Assembly: GCF_001279005.1 (NCBI RefSeq)
Contig: NZ_LGCN01000196.1
Coordinates: 124,001-188,000, forward strand
DNA length: 64,000 nt
Source: Streptomyces caelestis
Lineage (GTDB): Bacteria > Actinomycetota > Actinomycetes > Streptomycetales > Streptomycetaceae
Reading direction: 5' to 3'
The notes under the pieces were generated by a model, which saw only the letters and a program-made list of their open reading frames with translations, was not told where the DNA came from and searched no databases. Made by a program: the position numbers and the translations under genes. Positions 26,757 to 34,957 of this stretch are shown piece after piece. Position 1 is the stretch's first letter, and every line of letters starts with the position of its first letter.

Positions 26757-28004
26757 GTGCACTCTTCCGCGGTCTTCCTGATCGAGTTCGGCGCGATCAT
26801 CCTCGGGCTCGGCCTGCTGGGGCGCCTCGCCGGACGCCTCCAGTTCTCCCCGATCCCCCTCTACCTGCTGGCCGGCCTCGCCTTCGGCGAGGGCGGGCTG
26901 CTGCCGCTCGGCGCGAGCGAGGAGTTCGTCGCGATCGGCGCCGAGATCGGCGTCATCCTGCTGCTGCTCATGCTCGGCCTGGAGTACACGGCCAGCGACC
27001 TCGTCTCCAACCTCAAGACCCAGTACCCGGCCGGCCTCGTCGACATGGCGCTGAACGCCCTGCCCGGCGCCGCCCTGGCCCTGCTGCTCGGCTGGGGCCC
27101 GGTCGCCGCGGTGGTGCTGGCCGGCGTCACCTGGATCTCCTCCTCCGGCGTCATCGCCAAGGTCCTCGGCGACCTCGGGCGGCTCGGCAACCGCGAGACC
27201 CCGGTCATCCTCAGCATCCTGGTGCTCGAGGACCTGGCCATGGCGGTCTACCTGCCGATCATCACCGCCCTGCTGGCCGGCGTCAGCCTCGCCGCGGGCA
27301 GCGTCACGCTGGCCATCGCGCTGGGCGTCGCCGGGCTCGTGCTGTTCGTCGCCGTCCGCTACGGGCGGGTGATCTCCCGCTTCGTCTCCAGCGACGACCC
27401 GGAGAAGCTGCTGCTGGTCGTGCTGGGCCTGACCCTGCTCGTCGCGGGCCTCGCCCAGCAGCTGCAGGTCTCGGCGGCCGTGGGCGCGTTCCTGGTCGGC
27501 ATCGCCCTGTCCGGGGAGGTCGCCGAGGGCGCGCACAACCTGCTGGCGCCGCTGCGGGACCTGTTCGCCGCCGTGTTCTTCGTCTTCTTCGGACTGCACA
27601 CCGACCCCCAGTCGATCCCGCCGGTGATCCTGCCCGCCCTCGCGCTCGCCGTCGTCACCGCGTTGACGAAGATCGCCACCGGTTACTGGGCCGCCCGCCG
27701 GGCCGGGATCTCCTCCAAGGGCCGCTGGCGTGCGGGCGGCACCCTGGTCGCCCGCGGGGAGTTCTCCATCGTCATCGCCGGTCTCGCGGTCACCGCCGGC
27801 ATCGAACCGGACCTCGGCCCGCTGGCCACGGCGTACGTCCTGGTCCTGGTCGTCATCGGCCCGCTCACGGCCCGCTACACCGAGCCCATCGCGCTGCGCC
27901 TGACCGCCCGGCGCACCGCGTCCGCCGACACCGTGCCCGCACAGGTCACGATGCCGACCGCGGAGACGCTGGAGCCGGTGGACGAGAGCCGGCCCGAACG
28001 CTGA
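26757..28004 (+). CDS. CPA2-family cation/proton antiporter (KhtU/KefB-like)
   Basis: 415 residues with about 12 hydrophobic segments from residue 4 to 390 and a short charged cytosolic tail. It has the CPA2 features LLLMLGLEY in an early helix, ISSSGVIAKVL and LEDLAMAVYLPI (the acidic ion-binding helix), and HTDPQS with FFVFFGL. It should move K+ or Na+ out of the cell in exchange for protons. GTG at 26757 is preceded by GGGAG at 7 bases. It follows its KhtT-like regulatory subunit directly and is shut off by a hairpin at 28011-28045. Ion specificity cannot be told from sequence. Confidence 0.9.
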   Translation: MHSSAVFLIEFGAIILGLGLLGRLAGRLQFSPIPLYLLAGLAFGEGGLLPLGASEEFVAIGAEIGVILLLLMLGLEYTASDLVSNLKTQYPAGLVDMALNALPGAALALLLGWGPVAAVVLAGVTWISSSGVIAKVLGDLGRLGNRETPVILSILVLEDLAMAVYLPIITALLAGVSLAAGSVTLAIALGVAGLVLFVAVRYGRVISRFVSSDDPEKLLLVVLGLTLLVAGLAQQLQVSAAVGAFLVGIALSGEVAEGAHNLLAPLRDLFAAVFFVFFGLHTDPQSIPPVILPALALAVVTALTKIATGYWAARRAGISSKGRWRAGGTLVARGEFSIVIAGLAVTAGIEPDLGPLATAYVLVLVVIGPLTARYTEPIALRLTARRTASADTVPAQVTMPTAETLEPVDESRPER

Positions 28005-28010
28005 ACCGGC

Positions 28011-28045
28011 CGGCGCCCCCGCCGACGGACGAGGCCGGGGCGCCG
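28011..28045 (+). terminator. Hairpin after the antiporter gene
   Basis: Perfect 9-bp arms CGGCGCCCC (28011-28019) and GGGGCGCCG (28037-28045) just after the antiporter stop. Confidence 0.6.
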
Positions 28046-28174
28046 TTCGGATCAGGCCGGCTCCGGTGAGCGACACCCCGCAGCCGAGTGGTTCCGGACC
28101 CCGCGACCCCGGCAGGAACCGAACGGCCCGTAGCGGCTGTCGTCGAACTTCCGTCTGCCCCGCGACGCCTGGCA

Positions 28175-28214
28175 GGCTCCCCCACTCTCGACTTCGCTCG
28201 AGCGGGGGGACCCC
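28175..28214. repeat. Streptomyces intergenic hairpin repeat, copy A
   Basis: GGCTCCCCCACTCTCGACTT followed by CGCTCGAGCGGGGGGACCCC: an imperfect palindrome with CCCCC/GGGGG outer arms. Very similar elements are scattered between genes in Streptomyces chromosomes. The spacer region up to copy B (28289) has no gene. Confidence 0.6.
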
Positions 28215-28288
28215 ATGAGCGGGAGGCGCCCCCGCCGCCGCGCCGGGCGAAAGCCCGAGTACGGCCGGTACGAGGGCTTCCGCCCGGC

Positions 28289-28320
28289 GCTCCCCCCAGC
28301 CTTCGGCCGGGGTCCCAGAG
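28289..28320. repeat. Streptomyces intergenic hairpin repeat, copy B
   Basis: GCTCCCCCCAGCCTTCGGCC followed by GGGGTCCC, the common CCCCAGCC-TTC-GGCTGGGG type. With copy A it fills the stretch between the antiporter (ends 28004) and the MerR/clamp gene (28380). No coding sequence is seen here. Confidence 0.6.
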
Positions 28321-28379
28321 CACGCACCGGACGCCGCGAGGCCGCCCTCCGGGCGACGACGGAAGTGTGACGACGGCCC

Positions 28380-29465
28380 CTAATCCTCGAGCCGTACCGG
28401 CATCAGGAGCGAGAACGTGTGCGCGTCGTCCGGCCGGCGGATCGCCAGGGGCGCCGTGGGGTCGCCGAACTCGAGGATCAGCCGGCCGTCGCCCCCCGCG
28501 GTGAGCGCGTCCAGCAGGAACGCGCGGTTCACGGCGACGAGATCGCGGCCGTCGGCGCCGTCCCCGGCCAGAGTGACCGAGCCGTCCTCCGTCACCTCCA
28601 GCACGCTGAGACCGGCGGGCGTCCCTCCCTCCTCGCGCCCCTCGCCCGCGCGGACGGGGCCGGTGCGCACCGCCTCCCGGAAGGCCGGCGCGTCCACCAC
28701 GGCGCGCCGCCCGGCCGGGAGGCGGACGAGACGCCGGTAGTCCGGGAAGTCATGGTCGAGGCACTGGCCGGCCGCCTGCCGGCTCCCGGTCTCCAGCGTC
28801 ACCCGGTCACCGTCCACGGCGAGCCGGACCCGTCCTTCGCCGTCCAGCAACGCCCGCATCGCGTCGGCGAGCGGAAGGGGCACGGTGACCTGGACGCGAG
28901 GCCCGTCGTACCCGTCGGCGGCGGCGCGCGCCACGGCCATCCGGTACCGGTCGGTGGCCACCAGGCACAGCGCGTGGCCCTCGACGTCGAAGAGGATCCC
29001 GCCGAGCATCGGCAGCTCCGGGTCGGTGCCGGCCGCGAACCGGACCGCGTCCAGCGCGGCGGCCAGCCCGGGGCCGGAGAGGGACAGCCGTACGGCGGTG
29101 TCGGTGCGGAGCGAGGTCATGGGGTTCTCCCTGTGGTCGAGGAGGGCTCGGAGCGCGGAGAACTCGGCGCGGGTATCGGACAGCCCCTGCTCCAGCCGGC
29201 GCAGATGCGCCCGAAGCAGCTGTCGTACGAGATCGGTGTCGGCGCCCGCCCAGCCGGCCAGCACCAGCCGGACGTCCGCCAGCGGCATCCCGGCCCGGCG
29301 CAGCCGGGCCAGCAGCCGGGCCTCGTCCAACTGCCCGGGGGCGTACCAGCGGTATCCGCTGACCGGATCCACCCGGTCGGGGACCAGGACACCGGCACGG
29401 TCGTAGAACCGCAGGGCGCTCACGCCCAGCCCGCTGTCCCGGGCCATCTCACCAATGCTGCGCAT
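28380..29465 (-). CDS. MerR-type regulator fused to a DNA polymerase III beta-clamp-like domain
   Basis: 361 residues from ATG at 29465 (GGAG six bases upstream; GTG at 29477 is the other option). Residues 1-70 are a MerR winged HTH (SIGEMARDSGLGVSALRFYD, then DPVSGYRWY), followed by a dimerisation helix to about 108. The rest (from MTSLRTDTAVRLSLSG) follows the DnaN sliding-clamp pattern with PMLGGILFDVEG, LVATDRYRMAVARA and FPDYRRL. Only one or two of the three clamp subdomains seem present. Here the clamp fold probably serves as a sensor or oligomerisation module instead of tethering polymerase. A 19-bp-spacer promoter with a dyad lies directly upstream. Confidence 0.88.
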   Translation of the reverse strand: MRSIGEMARDSGLGVSALRFYDRAGVLVPDRVDPVSGYRWYAPGQLDEARLLARLRRAGMPLADVRLVLAGWAGADTDLVRQLLRAHLRRLEQGLSDTRAEFSALRALLDHRENPMTSLRTDTAVRLSLSGPGLAAALDAVRFAAGTDPELPMLGGILFDVEGHALCLVATDRYRMAVARAAADGYDGPRVQVTVPLPLADAMRALLDGEGRVRLAVDGDRVTLETGSRQAAGQCLDHDFPDYRRLVRLPAGRRAVVDAPAFREAVRTGPVRAGEGREEGGTPAGLSVLEVTEDGSVTLAGDGADGRDLVAVNRAFLLDALTAGGDGRLILEFGDPTAPLAIRRPDDAHTFSLLMPVRLED

Positions 29466-29484
29466 CTCGCTCTCCACACCGCAG

Positions 29485-29515
29485 ACCCTGGTCCCTCGAC
29501 AAGGTCGAGGGTCAA
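29485..29515 (-). promoter_or_regulatory. MerR-type promoter and operator of the fusion regulator
   Basis: On the minus strand a -35 TTGACC (29510-29515) and a -10-like CAGGGT (29485-29490) are 19 bp apart. The spacer region holds a perfect inverted repeat CCCTCGAC-aag-GTCGAGGG (29493-29511). An over-long 19-bp spacer with a central dyad is the hallmark of promoters controlled by MerR proteins, so autoregulation is likely. Confidence 0.7.
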
Positions 29516-29659
29516 CCCCGGCCCGCTCCCGCCCGGCGACGGCCGTCCGGCGAGGGCCGTACGGGTGAGGGCTTCACCCGGCCCGGCGGGCCGGGGGCCA
29601 CCGGCGCACCACCGGCCCACGGGGGGCGTTGGACCGGCATGGACGGCACGGGGACGGCG

Positions 29660-29950
29660 CGGCGCCTTTCTCGGGCGCGACGCCCCGGGCCGGTCGTACG
29701 CCGAACTCACCAGTGGGCACGGCGGCCCCACACCGATCTGCACGGCCCTCGTCGCGAAGTGGCGGGCCGAGGGCGGACGGTACCGGAGCACCGCGACGGC
29801 CTGTGGGCCTCCCTCACCGCCGCCACGGCCGGCGAGCGCGACGGTGCTGCCCGTGCGTGCCCTTCCCCGCCCGCCCCGCTGCCGCGACCTCCCCCGGAGG
29901 ACACCCGCGAGGAACTCACCAGCCCTCCGGACCCGCCGGCCTCGCGCTGA
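29660..29950 (+). pseudogene. Possible small frame-shifted gene
   Basis: Plus-strand frame one gives GRSYAELTSGHGGPTPICTA and LVAKWRAEG; after a one-base shift near 29770 the next frame continues RTVPEHRDGLWASLTAA and ends at 29950. The two halves read like one small actinobacterial protein, but I cannot name it and the evidence is only by eye. The rest of the 29516-29915 interval shows nothing else. Confidence 0.25.
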
Positions 29951-30404
29951 CCGGCGCCAGCACGGCGAGCGTGCCGGTCGCCTCGCGCAGCGCCCGCTCG
30001 AGCGGGCCGGGGGCGTGCAGGGCGCCGGTGCCGTCCGGCGGGACCAGCCACTCCAGACGCCCGGCCGGCCGGTACGGCGGCGGCACGGCGACCCAGGACC
30101 CCCGGCCCACGTGCCGCACCCCGAAGCCGACCCATTCGCTGACCGGGTCGGGCGGCAGGAAGAACCCCACTCTGCGGGCCGTGACGTCCACCAGCGTGGG
30201 ACCGGGCGCCTTCAGGGGGTCGCGCCACAGGATGTCCAGGGCGAGCAGCCCGAGACGGTCGGGCACGCTCAGCACGTCCCAGTACCGGCCCGCCGCGAGC
30301 AGCGCCGTGCCCTTGCCGTGGTCCCACTCGCGTTTGCACTCCTGCGGGTCCGTGGCCGCCGCGGCCAGCCACTCGACGGCTTGCTTCCACATGGCGCTGT
30401 GCAT
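29916..30404 (-). CDS. Conserved hypothetical protein (Streptomyces type)
   Basis: 162 residues. Features: AVEWLAAAATDPQECKREW at the start, GRYWDVLSVPDRLGLLALD, then VTARRVGFFLPP and VRHVGRGSWVAVPPP with a late LEWLVPPDGTGAL. Several short Streptomyces proteins share this layout and resemble the N-terminal fold of bifunctional primase/polymerase proteins, but catalytic acidic residues of a primase are not evident. Cytosolic, no signal. It stands alone on the minus strand, and its end overlaps the doubtful plus-strand fragment at 29660-29950. I would call the function unknown. Confidence 0.6.
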   Translation of the reverse strand: MHSAMWKQAVEWLAAAATDPQECKREWDHGKGTALLAAGRYWDVLSVPDRLGLLALDILWRDPLKAPGPTLVDVTARRVGFFLPPDPVSEWVGFGVRHVGRGSWVAVPPPYRPAGRLEWLVPPDGTGALHAPGPLERALREATGTLAVLAPVSARPAGPEGW

Positions 30405-30629
30405 GTCCCACCCCGGGCACGGTCGGCTGCGCCGCTGCGGGCGCGTGCGGTACGGACATGCTGGTGGATATCTCTATCCGCCGGAAGGGTGGCGCGGGCT
30501 GGCGTTTGAGGGGGGCTCGTCCGGCTCCGTGCGACGGCGCCTCCCGACCGGTCCGAGCGGGGTCCGGCGGCGGGGGGAGCGGCCCCGGCGCCGCGGCCCC
30601 GGCGCCGCTCCGGACGGGGCGCCCCGGGG

Positions 30630-31022
30630 TCAGCCGTCGCCTTCCGCGCGCTCCGCGTTCCGCTTCTTGATCCGGGCCGCCTCCTTGCGGACCTCGGCCT
30701 GGGTGGCGCGCTCCCGCTCCAGCCACTCGGGGCGCTCCTCCTTCAGTGCCTCGATCTGCTCGGTGGTGAGGGCCTCGGTGACCCCGCCGCGCGCGAGGCC
30801 GGCGATGGACACGCCCAGCTTCGCCGCGACCACCGGGCGGGGGTGGGGGCCGTCGCGCCGCAGGTCCCGCAGCCACTGCGGCGGGTCCGCCTGGAGCGCG
30901 TTCAGCTCGGCGCGTGAGACGACACCGTCCTGGAAGTCGGCGGGGGTGGCGTCGAGGTACACACCCAGCTTCTTCGCCGCGGTCGCGGGCTTCATCGTCT
31001 GGGTGCTCTGGTGCTGCGTCAT
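30630..31022 (-). CDS. DUF5997 family protein
   Basis: 130 residues. The conserved DUF5997 blocks are visible: MKPATAAKKLGVYLDATP near residue 10, VSRAELNALQADPPQWL, then RDGPHPRPVVAAKLGVSIAG and GGVTEALTTEQIEALK, ending in a Lys/Arg/Glu-rich helix. The middle looks like a helix-turn-helix of the kind seen in small DNA-associated proteins, though function is not known. ATG at 31022. It is divergent from the LysR-effector-domain gene, with only 58 bases between their starts, a pairing I recall as common in Streptomyces. Confidence 0.85.
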   Translation of the reverse strand: MTQHQSTQTMKPATAAKKLGVYLDATPADFQDGVVSRAELNALQADPPQWLRDLRRDGPHPRPVVAAKLGVSIAGLARGGVTEALTTEQIEALKEERPEWLERERATQAEVRKEAARIKKRNAERAEGDG

Positions 31023-31068
31023 GGCGTCCAGGGTATCGAGCGTGTGCGCGGTCGCCGACCACGGCCGG

Positions 31069-31082
31069 TAACCTGGCCAGGT
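31069..31082. promoter_or_regulatory. Palindrome between DUF5997 and LysR-domain genes
   Basis: ACCTGGCCAGGT (31071-31082) is a perfect 12-bp palindrome that overlaps the GTG start of the plus-strand gene. TAACCT just before it could be a -10 box, which would make that transcript leaderless. Confidence 0.4.
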
Positions 31083-31857
31083 GACAGGCTCGGAAGTGTC
31101 CCCCTCGTTCCGGCTCGTGTACGTACCCGGCGTGATGCCCGACAAATGGGTGCGCATCTGGAACGAGCGGCTGCCCGACGTCCCGCTGATCCTCACGCAG
31201 GTCCCCGCCGGGACGGCGCAGGGTCTGCTGCTGGGCGGTGACGCCGACGCGGGCCTCGTCCGGCTGCCCGTCGACCGTACGGTCCTCAGCGCGATCCCCC
31301 TCTACACCGAGCAGACGGTCGTCGTGGTGCCCAAGGACCACCTCGTCACGGCGGTCGACACGGTGTCCCCCGAGGACCTGGCCGACGACATCGTGCTGCA
31401 CCCCCTGGACGACGTCCTCGCCTGGGAGAGCCTGCCCGGGCGGCCCGCGCTGGAACGTCCCGCCACCACCGCCGACGCGATCGAGCTCGTCGCGGCCGGG
31501 ATCGGCGTGCTCGTCGTACCGCTGTCGCTCGCCCGGCTGCACCACCGCAAGGACCTCACCCACCGGCCGCTCGAACCGGCCCCCGGGTCGAGCGTGGCGC
31601 TGTCCTGGCCCGAGGCGGCGACGACGGACCGGGTCGAGGACCTCATCGGGATCGTCCGCGGCCGGACCGTCAACAGCACCCGCGGCCGCAGGCAGCAGCC
31701 CGCGCAGGAGAAGAAGCCCGCCCAGGAGAAGAAGAGGCCCGAACGCACCGCCCGGCGGCAGCAGCCGGCCGGCGGGTCGGCCGGCCGCGGCCGCCGGGGC
31801 GGCACCGGCGGCACGCCGAAGAGCCCGCGGAGGGGCAGGCCCCGCCGCGGGTCCTGA
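31081..31857 (+). CDS. LysR-type substrate-binding domain protein lacking the DNA-binding domain
   Basis: 258 residues. The body (FRLVYVPGVMPDKWVRIWNE, LLLGGDADAGLVRLPVDR, TVVVVPKDHLVTAV, AIELVAAGIGVLVVPLSLAR) is the two-lobed periplasmic-binding-type effector domain of LysR regulators, but the usual N-terminal winged HTH is absent. The C-terminal ~60 residues are a Lys/Arg/Gln-rich tail with a repeated PAQEKK, which could bind nucleic acid. GTG at 31081 begins at a probable leaderless promoter. It faces DUF5997 across 58 bases and may work with it, with DUF5997 supplying DNA binding; that is an inference. Confidence 0.85.
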   Translation: MTGSEVSPSFRLVYVPGVMPDKWVRIWNERLPDVPLILTQVPAGTAQGLLLGGDADAGLVRLPVDRTVLSAIPLYTEQTVVVVPKDHLVTAVDTVSPEDLADDIVLHPLDDVLAWESLPGRPALERPATTADAIELVAAGIGVLVVPLSLARLHHRKDLTHRPLEPAPGSSVALSWPEAATTDRVEDLIGIVRGRTVNSTRGRRQQPAQEKKPAQEKKRPERTARRQQPAGGSAGRGRRGGTGGTPKSPRRGRPRRGS

Positions 31858-31862
31858 CCCGG

Positions 31863-32612
31863 TCACCCGACCGTCGCGGACGGCGACGGCGCCGGGGACG
31901 CCGTGTCGAGGTCCTCCAGCCCCTTGGGGATCTCCAGCACGAGGACCGGGGCACCCGCCTGCGGAGCCGGCGGGGTCACCTGCTCCTGCGGCATCTTCGG
32001 CGGGCTGGTCTGCTGGAAGTTGACCTGCTCGTGATTGACCAGCCCCGTCTTCTCCAGCACCGTGATGTGGTCGAGCACCGTGTCGTTGGCCTGGTCGGCC
32101 AGCTGCCGCACCAGGGTGTTCCTGGTGTTGGCCCGGATGTTGGCGATGGCGGGGAAGATCTGCCCGTGCGTCACGCGCATGATGTTCACCGCCGTGGAGT
32201 CGAACTCCTTGCCGCTGGTGGACTTCACGGTCTCCACGAACCCCTGCTGCTGCGGTGACGCCTGGTTCGGCAGCGTGATGCCGAGCTCCAGGGAGATCTT
32301 GCGGCAACTGGCGTCGAGCCGGCCGTGACCGACGACCAGGTGCTCACCCGCCTCCTTCATCTCCGCCGTCGTACCGCGCTCCATCGCCAGCAGCCCCAGC
32401 GGGTGCTCCCACAGCCCCGCCGCGCGCACCTTCACCACGAAGTCGCGGTCCGCCTCGGTCAGCGGGCCGTAGTTCGTGTTGGCCACCACCCGGTCCGGCT
32501 TGGAGGATGTGTTCTGTACGCCCAGCATGGTGGGATAGGCGAGCGCGGTGAGGGTGAGGATCATGGCTCCGCCCACGAACGCGGTTCCTGCCGTGCTGCG
32601 CGAGATGCGCAT
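31863..32612 (-). CDS. DUF4142 domain secreted protein
   Basis: 249 residues. A basic N-terminus and hydrophobic stretch (GTAFVGGAMILTLTALA) form a signal peptide or anchor. The DUF4142 helical-bundle domain, ferritin-like in fold, follows with LTEADRDFVVKVRAAGLWE, HLVVGHGRLDA and HITVLEKTGLVNHEQV. A Pro-rich tail ends the protein (PPAPQAGAPVLVLEIP). AGGAGG sits four bases before ATG 32612. It converges with the LysR-domain gene, with only five bases between stops. The exact function of such envelope proteins is unknown. Confidence 0.85.
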   Translation of the reverse strand: MRISRSTAGTAFVGGAMILTLTALAYPTMLGVQNTSSKPDRVVANTNYGPLTEADRDFVVKVRAAGLWEHPLGLLAMERGTTAEMKEAGEHLVVGHGRLDASCRKISLELGITLPNQASPQQQGFVETVKSTSGKEFDSTAVNIMRVTHGQIFPAIANIRANTRNTLVRQLADQANDTVLDHITVLEKTGLVNHEQVNFQQTSPPKMPQEQVTPPAPQAGAPVLVLEIPKGLEDLDTASPAPSPSATVG

Positions 32613-32704
32613 CGTGCCTCCTGGGATAAGAACGGCCCAACAGCAGGAGGTACGGACGCCGGACGCGAGACAATCACCGTTCGGGAAAGAATTTTCGGCC
32701 GGGA

Positions 32705-33450
32705 TCAGCGGGCGTAGGCGGCCTTCCGCGCCGTGCTCACCGCCTTGCCGCCGTCGGCACGGCCCAGCCGGCCCTCCGACACCCGGGCCGCCACGGTGGA
32801 CCGCACCCGCGCCACCAGCGCTCCCTTGCCGCGGAAGGGAGCCCCGGCCCGGATCGCGTCGAGCGGGCGGCGCCGTCGTCCCGGGCGGGGTCAGTGGCTC
32901 CGGAGTCCGACGTGCCGAAGATCACACGTGGTTCCGGGCGCCGGACGCGGGCGCGGGTCGGGTCCTCGGCGCCCTCCGCGAAGGGCGCCGGCTCGATGCC
33001 GTCCAGCAGGTGGTGCAGGGGTCGATCCGGGACCGGGGTGAGGGAGGGCAGCAGATCGCCGGGCAGGCCGGCGTCGCGGTACAGCCCCAGCCGCACGGGC
33101 CCGGCCCCGGACGGCGGGCGACCAGGTCGACCGGGCCGTGGAACAGGGCCTGCGGCGCGGGATCGTCGAGGGCCCGTCCCACCCACGGCCGGAAGGGCAC
33201 GCAGATCCTCACGGTGCCGCCGTCGCGCCAGGTCCGCGCGACCTCGACATAGCGGCCGGGGACCGGAGCGCCGGGCACGGCGCGCCCGTTGCCGGTCACC
33301 CGGAAGCCCGCGGTCGCCCAGGACGGGGCCCGCGGCAGCAGCGCGAAGGAGGCCCGGCCGCCGCCGACGGTGAGCGTGCTGCCCTGCTCCTGCGGGCAGC
33401 GGGTGGTCCGCGTGACCGTGACGCCCTTCTCCGCCCAGGTCAGCCGGGGG
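32705..33450 (-). pseudogene. Decayed GH127-type beta-L-arabinofuranosidase (C-terminal part)
   Basis: Only the last ~250 residues of a glycoside hydrolase family 127 protein can be traced. Frame one (33450 to about 33110) gives LTWAEKGVTVTRTTRCPQEQ, APSWATAGFRVTGNGRAVPG and DDPAPQALFHGPVDLVAR. The next frame continues GLYRDAGLPGDLLPSLTPVP and EPRVIFGTSDSGATDPA. The third frame ends GGKAVSTARKAAYAR and a TGA at 32705. At least two frameshifts and a missing catalytic N-terminal part mean it is dead. It is the residue of an arabinan-degrading enzyme. Confidence 0.7.
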
Positions 33451-33507
33451 CGCTGGAGAAGGGGGCGGGAAGGCGTCAACGGTTCGGGAGCGATCGGTTT
33501 TGGACCT

Positions 33508-34236
33508 TCACCGGGCACGCGCGGACGGCGGGAGCCCCGGTCGGGGGCGCCGGGCGGAGTCCGCCAGCCAGGTGAGCGCGGCCCGCGCCGTGAACTCCTC
33601 CTGTCCGCCGCGCAGCAGTAGGCCGGCGGTGGCGAACTCGGGGGCGCCGGCCTGGGCGGCGACGTAGGGGACCGCGATGCAGCGCATCCCGGCCGCGTGC
33701 GCGGCGGCGGCGCCCGGGGCCGCGTCCTCGACCACCACGCAGTCGGCCGGGTCCGCGCCGAGCCTGCGGGCCGCCTCCAGGAAGACGTCGGGGGCCGGCT
33801 TGCCGTGCGCGACCTCGTCGGCCGCGACGACGGTGCGCAGATATGCGTCCAGACCCGTGCCGGCCAGGATCGCCTTGATCGCCTCGGGCGAGGAACCGGA
33901 CGCCACGGCCATCGGCACCTCCTCGGCCGCCAGCAGTTCGACGAACGTCCGCATCTGCGGGTACACCCGCGTCGAGGCGCCGGCCAGCCGCAGGTAGTGG
34001 CGGTTCTTGACCGCGAGCAGCTCCTCCACCGGGGCGGACAGGCGGTACCGCTCCCGCCAGTCGGCGATCGTCTCCCGGGTGCTGATCCCGATGTAGCGCT
34101 CGTGCTCGGCCCAGGAGAAGTCCGGCACCCCGTACTCGGCGAGGGTCCGCCGGCCCGCCTCGTAGTAGTTCGGTTCGCTGTCCACGAGCGTTCCGTCGAG
34201 ATCGAGGATGACCGAGAGGCTGCCGAGCGTGTTCAT
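33508..34236 (-). CDS. HAD-family hydrolase (beta-phosphoglucomutase/phosphatase type)
   Basis: 242 residues from ATG at 34236; the longer frame runs back into the Lrp gene. The motifs are complete: DLDGTLVDSE (nucleophile Asp12, acid Asp14), MAVASGSSPEAI with the motif II Ser, HGKPAPDVF with the motif III Lys, and CVVVEDAAPG with motif IV acids. The helical cap lies between motifs I and II. It most likely dephosphorylates a small sugar phosphate or similar metabolite. It lies 20 bases downstream of the Lrp-type regulator on the same strand, so the two may be one transcript. Confidence 0.9.
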   Translation of the reverse strand: MNTLGSLSVILDLDGTLVDSEPNYYEAGRRTLAEYGVPDFSWAEHERYIGISTRETIADWRERYRLSAPVEELLAVKNRHYLRLAGASTRVYPQMRTFVELLAAEEVPMAVASGSSPEAIKAILAGTGLDAYLRTVVAADEVAHGKPAPDVFLEAARRLGADPADCVVVEDAAPGAAAAHAAGMRCIAVPYVAAQAGAPEFATAGLLLRGGQEEFTARAALTWLADSARRPRPGLPPSARAR

Positions 34237-34256
34237 GGGGTCCAGGATGGCAGGGC

Positions 34257-34733
34257 TCACCTGCGCGCCGTGCGGCCGATCGACTCCACCAGCGGCAGCA
34301 GCCGGTGCGGGACGCGTTCGCGCAGCGCCACCTCGCTGCGGGTGCGGACCACGCCGGGCAGGCTGATCAGCTTCTGGATCACGTCCTCCAGGTGCGCGTT
34401 GTCGCGCGCCACGACCCGGGTCAGCAGATCGCCGCCGCCGGTGATGGAGAACGCCTCGACGATCTCCGGTACGGCGGCCAGCGCGTCGCCCACCTCGTCC
34501 AGGTGCCCCTGGGTGACCTCGATGTGCACGAACGCGAGGACGGGATGGCCCAGCGCGGCGGGGGAGAGGACGGGGCCGGCTCCGGTGATCACGCCCTCGC
34601 GCTCCATGCGGTCGAGGCGGGCCTGCAGGGTGCCGCGGGCGACCCCGAGGATCCGGGCGTACTCCCGCACGCTGGTGCGGGGCCGCTCCAGCAGCAGCCG
34701 CAGGATGCGGGTGTCGAGCTCGTCCACGGCCAT
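34257..34733 (-). CDS. Lrp/AsnC family transcriptional regulator
   Basis: 158 residues. N-terminal winged HTH (ELDTRILRLLLERPRTSVRE, then GVARGTLQARLDRMEREGVI) followed by the RAM effector domain (LAFVHIEVTQGHLDEV, EAFSITGGGDLLTRV, LPGVVRTRSEVAL). Such proteins bind amino acids and control amino-acid metabolism, usually as octamers. The HAD gene is just downstream. Upstream, inverted sequences at 34757-34809 are likely binding sites for it, and the divergent FUSC transporter (34958) shares this intergenic space, so it may be the target gene. Confidence 0.9.
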   Translation of the reverse strand: MAVDELDTRILRLLLERPRTSVREYARILGVARGTLQARLDRMEREGVITGAGPVLSPAALGHPVLAFVHIEVTQGHLDEVGDALAAVPEIVEAFSITGGGDLLTRVVARDNAHLEDVIQKLISLPGVVRTRSEVALRERVPHRLLPLVESIGRTARR

Positions 34734-34756
34734 CGGGCGTCACGCCCCTCTGGGTC

Positions 34757-34809
34757 GGCCATTGGCACGTCGATGGCCGTAGAAATGCCGAGAGTACTGT
34801 ACCAATGGC
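34757..34809. promoter_or_regulatory. Putative Lrp binding region
   Basis: GGCCAT (34757-34762) and ATGGCC (34773-34778) form an inverted repeat. GCCATTGG (34758-34765) is matched exactly in inverse by CCAATGGC at 34802-34809, 37 bases further on. Multiple spaced dyads between the Lrp and FUSC genes fit oligomeric Lrp binding. Confidence 0.45.
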
Positions 34810-34957
34810 TCACTTCTGCAAGACCCTGTTGAGCCACTGGTGGAAGGGATGCTGATATAGGTGAGTCGATGGCGCTGCGGACGACCCCGCGGCGCCTTTT
34901 TCGTGCCACGGCTTTCGTGCCACGGCGCACACCATCGGATCTCCCAGGGGGCGGTAC

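Noticed and set aside
28175..28320. Insertion sequence ends
   Set aside because: The two palindromes are the common intergenic hairpins of Streptomyces; no transposase frame or target duplication is between them.
29707..32307. 866-codon minus frame across 29.7-32.3 kb
   Set aside because: Crosses four recognised genes in the wrong frame.
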